From an uncultured Alphaproteobacteria bacterium (GTDB lineage Bacteria; Pseudomonadota; Alphaproteobacteria; Micropepsales; Micropepsaceae): a stretch of DNA of 64,000 bases. Position numbers and translations under genes: made by a program. The notes beneath the pieces were generated by a model. That model was not told the origin of the DNA. It was given only the letters and a program-made list of their open reading frames with translations, and did no database searches. Shown here in pieces: positions 48,707 through 57,872 of the stretch. Location of the stretch: the NCBI GenBank assembly GCA_903837555.1, contig CAILUV010000016.1:1-64000 (forward strand), read 5' to 3'. Position 1 is the first letter of the stretch, and the number at the start of each line of letters is the position of its first letter.

Positions 48707-49693
48707 ATGATCAAGCGCGCGGTACTTCTTTTCCTGCTTTTCACCCTGCCGGCATCGGCGCAGGACGCACCGGTCTATGGCGCGCGGCTGGAAGGCTTCG
48801 ATTACCCGCACCCGGTGCAAATTTTCCGCTTCACCAGCCAGAAGACGCCGATGGAAATGGCGTACATGGATGTGAAGCCGTCCAAGCCCAACGGACGCAC
48901 CGTGGTGCTGCTGCATGGCAAGAATTTCTGCGCCGCCACATGGGAAGGCACGATTGCAGCGCTGACCGGCGCGGGCTACCGGGTAATCGCGCCCGACCAG
49001 GTGGGCTTCTGCAAATCCACCAAGCCCGCGCACTACCAGTATTCGTTCGAGCAGCTCGCCGCCAACACCAAGGCGCTGCTGGACAGCCTGGGCATTTCCC
49101 GCGTCACCATCATGGGCCATTCCATGGGCGGCATGCTGGCGACACGTTTCGCCCTCACCTTCCCGCAAGTGACCGAACAGTTGGTGTCGGTCAATCCGCT
49201 GGGGCTGGAAGATGGCCGCGCCAAGGGCGTGCCGTGGGGCAGCGTGGACGAGAATTACAAGGCTGCGCTGAACACCACCGCCGACAGCGCGCGGGAATAC
49301 CAGCGCACGGTGTATTACGCCGGCATCTGGAAACCCGAATATGAAAAGTGGGTGCAGATGCAGGTCGGCATGTATCGCGGCGCAGGCAAGGAAATCATGG
49401 CCTGGAACAGCGCCCTGACCTCCGAAATGATCGCCACCCAGCCGGTGGTCCATGAGCTGGAGCGGCTGAAGATGCCGGTGCTGCTGCTGATCGGCGACAA
49501 GGACACGACGGGCCGCAGCAACCGCGCGCCCAAGGAGGTGCAGGCCACGCTGGGTAATTTCCCGGCCATGAGCGAAGCCGCGAAGGCGCGTATTCCAACC
49601 GCCAAACTGGTGCGCTTTGCCGACATGGGCCACTCACCCCAGATTCAGGACCCGGCGCGGTTCCACGCGGCGTTGCTGAGCGGACTCAGATAA
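48707..49693 (+). CDS. Exported alpha/beta hydrolase
   Basis: Signal peptide; VVLLHGKNFCAATWEGTIAALTGAGYRVIAPDQVGF; GHSMGGMLATRFAL. Confidence 0.9.
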   Translation: MIKRAVLLFLLFTLPASAQDAPVYGARLEGFDYPHPVQIFRFTSQKTPMEMAYMDVKPSKPNGRTVVLLHGKNFCAATWEGTIAALTGAGYRVIAPDQVGFCKSTKPAHYQYSFEQLAANTKALLDSLGISRVTIMGHSMGGMLATRFALTFPQVTEQLVSVNPLGLEDGRAKGVPWGSVDENYKAALNTTADSAREYQRTVYYAGIWKPEYEKWVQMQVGMYRGAGKEIMAWNSALTSEMIATQPVVHELERLKMPVLLLIGDKDTTGRSNRAPKEVQATLGNFPAMSEAAKARIPTAKLVRFADMGHSPQIQDPARFHAALLSGLR

Positions 49694-49702
49694 CCATAAC
49701 TG

Positions 49703-50496
49703 CTATTTGCCCAAATCAGGCTCGTTGATCAGAAGTTCGTCATGGCTGGTCTGAGGAGTTTCATTCCTCACAAATTCATTGTGGTAATTGGAAAGCCAGA
49801 AATACTTTTGTTTAGGGCCGGAAAACCCCTTCGATGCAGATAGTGCATGAACGATATTCTCACGATGCCTCGACAAGAAGCCGCCGAACTCACCCTCTTC
49901 TGCCTCGATATCTTCTTGAGAGCCGCGCAAATAATCGATGAAGTAAAGCCGATCATCCCCTCTCTTTATTAGTTTGGATATCTCAGCCCAATCCTGAGAT
50001 ACCGTATACCCCCCCCTCTCAACGCTGGCTCCAAACGATGAGCTTTAATAAGCTCGGGATCCAATACTATCCGAGGATAAATCGCGAAATTTGACTCTAA
50101 GTCATAGGCCTTAACCAGCGCTGGCCCATAAATCATCTTCGTTTCCTGATCGAAGAAAATATTTCCTATTGTAACTCCCCCACGCAGAAACACACCGCGC
50201 GCAGCTAGGTGAGCTTGCGCGAACACCAGCGATAGAAGCTCATAAAACACGGCCCCCGTTTTCCGCTGAGTATCTACTGGGCATACACGGACTACTGAAT
50301 CTGAAAAGGCTAGTGAAGCTGCTAGACCTGCCTCCAGCACGACGCCTTCGTTTCCGTCGCTGGCAATTCCTCGGAGTTGTTCAAGTATTTCCCCTATCTC
50401 GTCAGAACTTCGTTGCGCGACTATCTCCCGAAAACCTAGAATATCAATGAATGTAACTATCGCACGACGATAGGGGAACGACTGGGTAGCGGGCAT
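49703..50496 (-). pseudogene. Nucleotidyl-cyclase-fold protein, frameshifted at a G8 (C8 on + strand) tract
   Basis: ORF 50496-49969 (FIDILGFREIV...FSDSVV...LRGGVTIGN) ends soon after the G8 run; adding one base gives continuous coding into ORF 49703-49930 with 265 codons total; visibly AT-richer than flanks. Confidence 0.65.
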
Positions 50497-50515
50497 TTTC
50501 TCTCCTTGGAATGGA

Positions 50516-51508
50516 TTATGCCTCAAATCCGTGGGCTGCGGCCCAGGTCATAAACAGGCTGGGCCAGGCAGCGGCGGGTTTGCCCTTGGTCCAGTGCAGG
50601 CTGAAGCCGTGGCCGCCTTCCTGGAAGATGTGCATCTGTGACGGAATCTTCGCGGCCTGCAGTGCTTCATAAAAGGCGATGCCGTTGTCGAACGGCAGCA
50701 CGACCTCGTCATCGGCGGGCAGCACGATGAAGGATGGCACCGTTTCCGCCGCGACATTCTTTTCCAGCGAATAGCGCGTCACGGCTTCGGGCGACGGATT
50801 TTCGCCCAGCAGCTTGTCGCGCGAACCCTGATGCGCGCCTTCACCCATGGTGATCACCGGGTACATATGGACCGCCACCAGCGGCCTGGCGCTCAGCGTA
50901 TCGGCGGCATCGACCGGCAGGTAACTCTGCGTGGCATAGCGCATGGCCAGCATCGCAGACAGATGGCCGCCGGCGCTGAAGCCGATCGCGGCCAGCCTGG
51001 CCGGATCGACGCCATAAGCGGCCGCGTTGTGGCGGATAAGCCGCATGGCGCGCTGCGCGTCTTGCAACGGCACTTCGCTGCGGTTGGCCCAGCCTTCGCC
51101 CGGCAGGCGATAACGCAGCACAAAACAGGTGATGCCCAGCGCGGCAAAATGCTGCGCGATCTCGCGCCCGCCCCGGTCCATGCCCTGCGCGGCATAGCCG
51201 CCGCCTGGAATGATCAAGAGGCCCAGGCCATTGGGCTTTGTGGGGCGGTAGACGAAAAAGCCCGGTGTCTGGATCTGGCTGACGGCGCGGACGTGAAAGC
51301 CGTCCGCCTCGACCGTGTCGGTGAATTTCAGGGTGAGCTTGACGCCCTCGCCATCCGGCGGCGTGCCCGGCCACAGCCGCACGAAGTCGGTGGTGTCCCC
51401 GGGCAGATAGCCATCGGCGCGCATGGCCACGGACCCGCTTTGGGCGAAGGCAAAACGCGGCAGCAGCGCGGTGATGGCGCCAAGGCCCAGGGCAACGCGG
51501 CGGTTCAT
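50516..51508 (-). CDS. Alpha/beta hydrolase/esterase, paralogue B
   Basis: IPGGGYAAQGM, GFSAGGHLSAML, EGGHGFSLHW; closely related to 47636-48637. Confidence 0.9.
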   Translation of the reverse strand: MNRRVALGLGAITALLPRFAFAQSGSVAMRADGYLPGDTTDFVRLWPGTPPDGEGVKLTLKFTDTVEADGFHVRAVSQIQTPGFFVYRPTKPNGLGLLIIPGGGYAAQGMDRGGREIAQHFAALGITCFVLRYRLPGEGWANRSEVPLQDAQRAMRLIRHNAAAYGVDPARLAAIGFSAGGHLSAMLAMRYATQSYLPVDAADTLSARPLVAVHMYPVITMGEGAHQGSRDKLLGENPSPEAVTRYSLEKNVAAETVPSFIVLPADDEVVLPFDNGIAFYEALQAAKIPSQMHIFQEGGHGFSLHWTKGKPAAAWPSLFMTWAAAHGFEA

Positions 51509-51533
51509 GGCGAACTCCCCTTTTGAGGAGATG

Positions 51534-53033
51534 CTAGATTTTCTGATCGTATTCGCCAACCTCGGGATGCTTGCCAAGCCGCGTGTCGACGTCCTTGAAC
51601 ATCGCCCGCATATTGGCTTGCGAGGCCGGGCTTTCCACCACCACCACCAGCGAAGGCTTGTTCGACGAGGCGCGCACCAGGCCCCAGGTGCCGTCTTCCA
51701 GCGTGACGCGCACGCCGTTCACGGTCACCACCGACATGATCTTCTGGCCCAGCAGCTTTTCGCCCTTTTCGGCCAGGGCCGAATATTCCTTCACCATCGC
51801 ATCGACCACGGCATACTTCTTCTCGTCGGGGCAGAAGGGCGCCATGGTAGGCGAACCCCAGCTTTGCGGCAGGGCATCGTACAGCGACGACAGCTTTGCC
51901 CCCGCGCCTGCCTTGTCCAGCATCTCCAGCACCTGGATGCCGGCAACGATGCCATCGTCATAGCCAAAGCCGATCGGCGGATTGAAGAAGAAGTGGCCGG
52001 ACTTTTCGAAACCCGCCAGCGCCTTCAGTTCGGAGGTGCGGCGCTTGATATAGGAGTGGCCGGTCTTCCAGTAATCGGTCTTCACGCCATTGGCCTTCAG
52101 CACCGGATCGGTCAGGTAAAGCCCGGTCGATTTCACATCGACCACGAACTGCGCGTTCTTGTGCTGGGCCGAAAGACCGCGCGCCAGCATCACCCCGATC
52201 TTGTCGGCGAAAATCTCGCGGCCCTGATCGTCGACCACGCCGCAGCGGTCGCCGTCGCCGTCAAAGCCCAGGCAGACGTCAGCGCCCTGTTCCTTCACCG
52301 CATGGCCCATGGCATGCAGCATTTCCATGTCTTCGGGATTGGGATTGTATTTGGGGAAATTGTAATCCAGCTCGGTGTCCATGCCGATCACCTCGGCGCC
52401 GATGCGGCGCAGCGCTTCGGGCGCAAACGCGCCCGCCGTGCCGTTGCCGCAGGCCGCAATCACCTTGATGGGACGCGACAGCTTGTGGCCCTTGGTCACG
52501 GCCTGCAGGTAGGTTTCGCGCATGTCGGCCACGGCGATGTACTTGCCGCCGTCGCGTTCCTTGCCCTTGCCGTTCAGCACAATGTCTTTGATTGCGTTGA
52601 TTTCGTCGGGACCAAAAGTCAGCGGCCTTGCGGCGCCCATCTTCACCCCGGTCCAGCCATTTTCGTTGTGGCTGGCGGTGACCATGGCGACGGCCGGGCA
52701 ATCCAGGTGAAACTGCGCGAAATAGGCAACCGGCGACAGCGCCAGGCCGATGTCATGCACTTCGCAGCCCGCCTGCAACAGGCCCAGGATCAGCGACTGC
52801 TTGATCGACTGCGAATAGGATCGGTAATCGTGCCCGGTGACGACCTTGGGCTGTACCCCGATATCGTGCAGATAGGTGCCCAGCCCCAGGCCCAACGCCT
52901 GAATGCCCAGCAGGTTGATCTCCTTGCCGAACAGCCAACGCGCGTCATATTCGCGAAAGCCGTTGGCGGTCACCAGCGGCAGGTTTTCGTAATCGGCTGT
53001 GTTGGCAACGAGGTCGGCGCGGGGCTTGATCAT
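51534..53033 (-). CDS. manB: Phosphomannomutase/phosphoglucomutase
   Basis: GFREYDARW, TASHNENGWTGVKMG, GFDGDGDRCGVVDDQG. Confidence 0.93.
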   Translation of the reverse strand: MIKPRADLVANTADYENLPLVTANGFREYDARWLFGKEINLLGIQALGLGLGTYLHDIGVQPKVVTGHDYRSYSQSIKQSLILGLLQAGCEVHDIGLALSPVAYFAQFHLDCPAVAMVTASHNENGWTGVKMGAARPLTFGPDEINAIKDIVLNGKGKERDGGKYIAVADMRETYLQAVTKGHKLSRPIKVIAACGNGTAGAFAPEALRRIGAEVIGMDTELDYNFPKYNPNPEDMEMLHAMGHAVKEQGADVCLGFDGDGDRCGVVDDQGREIFADKIGVMLARGLSAQHKNAQFVVDVKSTGLYLTDPVLKANGVKTDYWKTGHSYIKRRTSELKALAGFEKSGHFFFNPPIGFGYDDGIVAGIQVLEMLDKAGAGAKLSSLYDALPQSWGSPTMAPFCPDEKKYAVVDAMVKEYSALAEKGEKLLGQKIMSVVTVNGVRVTLEDGTWGLVRASSNKPSLVVVVESPASQANMRAMFKDVDTRLGKHPEVGEYDQKI

Positions 53034-53096
53034 AAGGTCCGTGAGCTGAAACGCGGGAGGGTTTTAGCCCCCCACCCTCGCGACCTCAACCCGGCC

Positions 53097-53288
53097 TCAA
53101 CTGGGCTCGTGCGGACCCAGCGTGCCGTCCTTGCGCTCGAAACGCGGGTTGGAAATATCGTAGGTCCCGAAGCCGCAATGAGGACAGGCGGGGATCAGAT
53201 CGCCCTGGGAAAAGCGCGTCAGCTTGTGGCATTGCTCGCAGCGGTAATCAGACGATTCGCGTGCGATTTCACCGACTTTTTCGCTCAT
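53097..53288 (-). CDS. Small zinc-ribbon protein
   Basis: 63 aa; YRCEQCHKLTRFSQGDLIPACPHCGFGTYD (two CxxC). Confidence 0.8.
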   Translation of the reverse strand: MSEKVGEIARESSDYRCEQCHKLTRFSQGDLIPACPHCGFGTYDISNPRFERKDGTLGPHEPS

Positions 53289-53386
53289 CTCAGGCCTCCA
53301 TTTGCCCTGAGCCAACGCCGCGATGCATGGCTGCGTTCCCTTGCCATCCTGTTTTTCGCGCAGTTCAGCATGATAGGATGTTCGGC

Positions 53387-54169
53387 ATGCAGAATGATCT
53401 CATTGTGGCGCTGGGTTTGGCGTCCCTGGAAAAAGGCTGGGTCTGGCTGGTGGGCGCAGGCCCCGGCGATCCCGGCCTGATCACCGCATTGGGTCTGCAA
53501 GCGCTCAACCAGGCCGATGTAATCCTCTATGACGCGCTGGTCGACGAGCGTCTGCTGACGCTGTCCACAGCCGAAAAGATCTATGCCGGCAAACGCGCGG
53601 GCGTGCGCTCCTGCAAGCAGGACGAGATTTCGCAGACGCTGGTGGCGCTGGCCAAGGACGGCAGGCGCGTGCTGCGCCTCAAGGGCGGCGATCCCTTCGT
53701 GTTCGGCCGCGGCGGCGAGGAAGCCCAGGCGCTGGCGCGCGCCGGCGTGCCATTCCGCATCGTGCCGGGCGTGACGGCAGGCATCGGCGGGCTGGCCTAT
53801 GCCGGCATTCCGGTCACCCACCGCGACACCAACCATGCGGTTACCTTCATCACCGGCCATGGCGCGGACGGCAAGCTAACCCAGATGGACTGGGCGGCAG
53901 TGTCGCGCGGCGCCCCCACACTGGTGCTGTACATGGCGCGCAAGTTCGCCGGCGAGATTGCGCAGGCCTTGCTAGCGGCAGGCCGCAGCCCCGATCAACC
54001 CGCGGCGATCGTCGCCAATGCGGCGCGCGCCGATCAGCAGGTGATCGTCACCACGCTGGGCGGCCTAGAAGGCGCGGCGCAAAATGCGCCATCGCTGGCC
54101 ATCATCGTAATCGGCGAGAATGTGAAGCTGGCCGAAGAACTCAACTGGCTGGCGAAGACGGCGCCTTGA
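53387..54169 (+). CDS. cobA: Uroporphyrinogen-III C-methyltransferase
   Basis: VWLVGAGPGDPGLITALGLQALNQADVILYDALV, RLKGGDPFVFGRGGEEAQAL. Confidence 0.95.
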   Translation: MQNDLIVALGLASLEKGWVWLVGAGPGDPGLITALGLQALNQADVILYDALVDERLLTLSTAEKIYAGKRAGVRSCKQDEISQTLVALAKDGRRVLRLKGGDPFVFGRGGEEAQALARAGVPFRIVPGVTAGIGGLAYAGIPVTHRDTNHAVTFITGHGADGKLTQMDWAAVSRGAPTLVLYMARKFAGEIAQALLAAGRSPDQPAAIVANAARADQQVIVTTLGGLEGAAQNAPSLAIIVIGENVKLAEELNWLAKTAP

Positions 54170-54317
54170 GCCGCTGGGGCAATTGTTCCATCACCGCGCG
54201 GCGCTGATCGTCGGTCATCGAGAACCAGTTCCCGATTTCCGCCAGCGTGCGGCCACAGCCGGAACAAAGCCCGCTTTGCGCGTCATAGGTGCAGATTTTC
54301 ACGCAGGGGCTTTCCAT
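54141..54317 (-). CDS. DUF1289 family small Cys-rich protein (below the ORF track length cut-off)
   Basis: Read from the minus strand: MESPCVKICTYDAQSGLCSGCGRTLAEIGNWFSMTDDQRRAVMEQLPQRLKAPSSPAS*. Confidence 0.88.
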   Translation of the reverse strand: MESPCVKICTYDAQSGLCSGCGRTLAEIGNWFSMTDDQRRAVMEQLPQRLKAPSSPAS

Positions 54318-54422
54318 AACCTGCGGAAACTAGCCCTTTTGATCGAAACGGAACAATGACCTTAACCGGGGTTTAACAGCGCTTTCCCTAGTCTGAGGGC
54401 GCAGTTTTGGAAAACCTCGTCC

Positions 54423-54953
54423 ATGGCGAAAGCGCAGTTCCACAAGAACCAGCGGGTGTATGTGAAGCCGGTCGGCACCTGGGCGCTGATCGAGCATGTC
54501 GTGCCGCACTGGGCCAAGGGCATCGATGAGCCGATCCGCATTCATTACGATGTCGGCCTGGGCCGCGAATTCGCCGCCGAGGAATTGCTGAGCGAAGAAC
54601 CGCTGGGCGACAAGACGCCCGCCACCGCGCAAAGCTGGCGCGTGGTGCGTGCCCGCAATAAGTGGCAACCGGCCGAAGATTGCGCCCGCCATCCCGTGCC
54701 GGGCACCTATCCCGTTGTCGTCACCGGCGAGGCGGAATGGGGCGGCTGGCGCGTGCCGGGCGCCGAATACGACCTGGACCCGGCCAAGACCGAGGAACAG
54801 GCGCGGCTGATCGCCAGCGCCCCCAAGCTGGCCGCCTTTGCGACATCGCTGGTCGACTGGGCCCGCAAGTCGGGCGAGGACATGCCCAACGCACTGGCGG
54901 AACTGGCGCATGAAGCGCAGGACCTGCTGACCGAGGTCAAGCGGCAGGCTTAA
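54423..54953 (+). CDS. Conserved hypothetical protein
   Basis: 176 aa clean ORF: MAKAQFHKNQRVYVKPVGTWALIEHVVPHWAKGIDEPIRI. Confidence 0.7.
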   Translation: MAKAQFHKNQRVYVKPVGTWALIEHVVPHWAKGIDEPIRIHYDVGLGREFAAEELLSEEPLGDKTPATAQSWRVVRARNKWQPAEDCARHPVPGTYPVVVTGEAEWGGWRVPGAEYDLDPAKTEEQARLIASAPKLAAFATSLVDWARKSGEDMPNALAELAHEAQDLLTEVKRQA

Positions 54954-55021
54954 TTGCCCGATTCGGGGTGTTACGGCAGAAGGGGCGGGCTATAAATCCC
55001 GGCCCCTTGCCCGAGTCCGTC

Positions 55022-57643
55022 ATGCGTACCGAAGACCATCGCGCCATTCACCTTTCGGACTATCGCGCCCCCGAATTTCGCATTTCCACCGTGCATCTGG
55101 ATTTTGCGCTGGAGCCGGAAGCAACCCGCGTCACCGCAAAACTGACGATTGCGCGCCAGAGCGGCAACGGCCCGCTGGTGCTGAATGGCGAAAACCAGAA
55201 GCTGATTGCGGTGACGCTAGACGGGCGCGCGCTGGCGGCGGGCGATTACCTGCTGGACGACAAGAGCCTGACGCTGCCAAAACCGCCCGACAGCTTCACG
55301 CTGGAAATTGTCTCGGAGATCGATCCGTCCGCCAACACCGCGCTGGAAGGACTGTTCCTGTCCAGCGGCATATTCTGCACCCAGTGCGAGCCGGAAGGCT
55401 TTCGCCGCATCACCTACTTCCTAGACCGGCCCGACAATCTGTCGGTGTTCACGGTGCGCATCGAGGCGGCCAAGGAGCAGTATCCGGTGCTGCTGTCGAA
55501 CGGCAACCGCATGGACAGCGGCGACCTGCCCGGTGGCCGTCACTTCGCCCTGTGGCACGACCCCTTCCCCAAGCCGTCTTATCTGTTCGCGCTGGTGGCG
55601 GGCGACCTGGGCAGCATCCATGACAGCTTTACCACCATGACCGGGCGGCGCATCGAACTGGCGTTGTATGTCGAGCATGGCAACGAGCTGCGCGCCACCT
55701 ATGCGATGGGCGCGCTAAAACGGTCGATGACGTGGGACGAAGAGGCCTACGGCCGGGAATACGATCTGGACATCTTCATGATCGTGGCGGTCAGCGCCTT
55801 CAACATGGGGGCGATGGAAAACAAGGGCCTCAACATCTTCAACGACAAGGTGCTGCTGGCTTCGCCGGAAACCGCAACCGATGACGATTACGCCCGCATC
55901 GAAAGCGTGGTGGCGCACGAGTATTTCCACAACTGGACCGGCAACCGCATCACCTGCCGCGACTGGTTCCAACTGTCGCTGAAGGAGGGCCTCACCGTCT
56001 TCCGCGACCAGAAATTTTCCGGCGATGTGCGCAGCCATGGCGTGCAGCGCATCCAGGATGTGCGCGCGTTGCGCGCGCGCCAGTTTCCCGAAGATGCCGG
56101 ACCGCTGGCCCATCCGGTGCAGCCGCAAAGCTATATCGAGATCAACAACTTCTACACGTCGACCATCTATGAAAAGGGCTCCGAAGTGATCGGCATGCTC
56201 CAGACGCTGGTGGGCGATGCGGGCTATCGCGCCGCCACCGATCTGTATTTCGAGCGCCATGACGGCCAGGCCGCGACGGTGGAAGACTGGGTCAAGTGTT
56301 TCGAAGACACGTCGGGCCGCGACCTGTCGCAGTTCCGCCTATGGTACCGCCAGGCGGGCACGCCGGTGATCGAAGCGCGCACCGCTTATGATGCCGACGC
56401 GCGCACCTTCACGCTCGACCTGACGCAAAGCCTGGCGCCCACGCCGGGCCAGCCGGAAAAACTGCCGATGCACATTCCGGTGCGTATCGGCCTGATGAGC
56501 CGCAAGGGCGATGGACTGCCCACGACACTGGAAGGCGAGAACCGCGCCGGGCCGGATAGCCGTGTGCTGGAACTGACGGAAAATTTCCACCGCTTCGTCT
56601 TTGTCGATGTCGCCGAAGAACCGCTGTTGTCGCTGGGCCGTGGCTTTTCCGCCCCCGCCGTCTTCCGCACGCCCTATGGCCGCGAGGAGCGTGCTGTGCT
56701 GATGGGCTGCGACCACGACGATTTCAACCGCTGGGAAGCGGGTCAAATTCTGGCCGCCGAGATCATGCTGGAAGTGGCGGGCAAGGCGCGGCCCGATGCC
56801 GACCGCGACTATATCGCCGCCATCGGCCATGTGTTGTCGCGGGCCGAAGACGATCCGGCCTTCGCCGCCCAGATGCTGATGCCGCCGACCGAGAATGAAC
56901 TGGCGGCCAAGAAGACGCCGGCGGATCCGGACGGCATCCACACCGCGCGGGTGACGCTGGTCAAAGCCATCGCTTTGGCCCATCGGGACCGCCTGGCGCA
57001 GCTTTACGAGCATATGCGCGACGAGGATGATTTCAGCCCCGACGCCAAGTCGGCTGGCCGCCGCGCCCTGCGCAACGCCTGCCTGCGCTACCTGACGGCG
57101 GAAGACGATGAAGCCGCAGCAGGATTGGCCGAAGCGCACTACCGCAGCGCCACCAACATGACCGATATGATCGCCGGGCTGGCGGCGCTGACCCGCATGG
57201 AAAGCCCCTTGCGCGACAATGCCTTCACCGATTTCCACGACCGCTTCAAATCGGACCCACTGGTGCTGGACAAGTGGATGGGCCTGCAGGCGGGCTCGCC
57301 CCTGCCCGAGACCGTGCCCAGCGTGCGGGCGCTGATGCGGCACCCGGCCTTCGACATCAAGAATCCCAACCGGGTGCGCGCGCTGATCGGCGCCTTTGGC
57401 GGCAACCATCTGCGCTTTCATTCCGCCAGCGGCGACGGCTACCGGCTGGTGGGCGACGTGATCCGCACGCTGGACCCGATCAACCCGCAGGTAGCCGCAA
57501 GGCTGACCGGCGCGTTCGAAAGCTGGCGGCGCTACGATCCCGCGCGCCAGGCGCTGATGAAGGCCGAGCTGGAAAAGATCCATGCCATGCCCGGCATCTC
57601 GCCCAACCTGTTCGAGATTGCCGGAAAAATGCTCGGCGGCTGA
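55022..57643 (+). CDS. pepN: Aminopeptidase N
   Basis: GAMENKGLNIFN and HEYFHNWTGNRIT zinc motif; 873 aa. Confidence 0.98.
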   Translation: MRTEDHRAIHLSDYRAPEFRISTVHLDFALEPEATRVTAKLTIARQSGNGPLVLNGENQKLIAVTLDGRALAAGDYLLDDKSLTLPKPPDSFTLEIVSEIDPSANTALEGLFLSSGIFCTQCEPEGFRRITYFLDRPDNLSVFTVRIEAAKEQYPVLLSNGNRMDSGDLPGGRHFALWHDPFPKPSYLFALVAGDLGSIHDSFTTMTGRRIELALYVEHGNELRATYAMGALKRSMTWDEEAYGREYDLDIFMIVAVSAFNMGAMENKGLNIFNDKVLLASPETATDDDYARIESVVAHEYFHNWTGNRITCRDWFQLSLKEGLTVFRDQKFSGDVRSHGVQRIQDVRALRARQFPEDAGPLAHPVQPQSYIEINNFYTSTIYEKGSEVIGMLQTLVGDAGYRAATDLYFERHDGQAATVEDWVKCFEDTSGRDLSQFRLWYRQAGTPVIEARTAYDADARTFTLDLTQSLAPTPGQPEKLPMHIPVRIGLMSRKGDGLPTTLEGENRAGPDSRVLELTENFHRFVFVDVAEEPLLSLGRGFSAPAVFRTPYGREERAVLMGCDHDDFNRWEAGQILAAEIMLEVAGKARPDADRDYIAAIGHVLSRAEDDPAFAAQMLMPPTENELAAKKTPADPDGIHTARVTLVKAIALAHRDRLAQLYEHMRDEDDFSPDAKSAGRRALRNACLRYLTAEDDEAAAGLAEAHYRSATNMTDMIAGLAALTRMESPLRDNAFTDFHDRFKSDPLVLDKWMGLQAGSPLPETVPSVRALMRHPAFDIKNPNRVRALIGAFGGNHLRFHSASGDGYRLVGDVIRTLDPINPQVAARLTGAFESWRRYDPARQALMKAELEKIHAMPGISPNLFEIAGKMLGG

Positions 57644-57822
57644 TTCCTTTCGCGGAGCTGCATTACATGCCAGCGCCGGGCGTCGATCTGGCGCTAGGCG
57701 TGCGGCACTCCAACGTCTCCTGGGTGCAGGGCCAGACCGGCAAGCAGACCACCGCCGGCCTCAACCTGACCCTGGGCATGGGCGCTCCGCCGCAGCCGAG
57801 CTGGCTGTCCAACCAATTGTAA
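57643..57822 (+). pseudogene. Probable remnant: C-terminal strand region of an outer-membrane beta-barrel protein
   Basis: Frame reads IPFAELHYMPAPGVDLALGVRHSNVSWVQGQTGKQTTAGLNLTLGMGAPPQPSWLSNQL* immediately after pepN stop, with no start of its own. Confidence 0.4.
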
Positions 57823-57872
57823 GTCGCGCCGCTCTGCGTCTAACCTGACTTCGCGGTTGCGAAGACGGGGTC

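Noticed and set aside
47660-49693. 677-aa plus-strand ORF starting opposite esterase A
   Set aside because: Only the portion from the ATG at 48707 (with signal peptide) is a real hydrolase; the N-terminal ~350 aa is antisense shadow.
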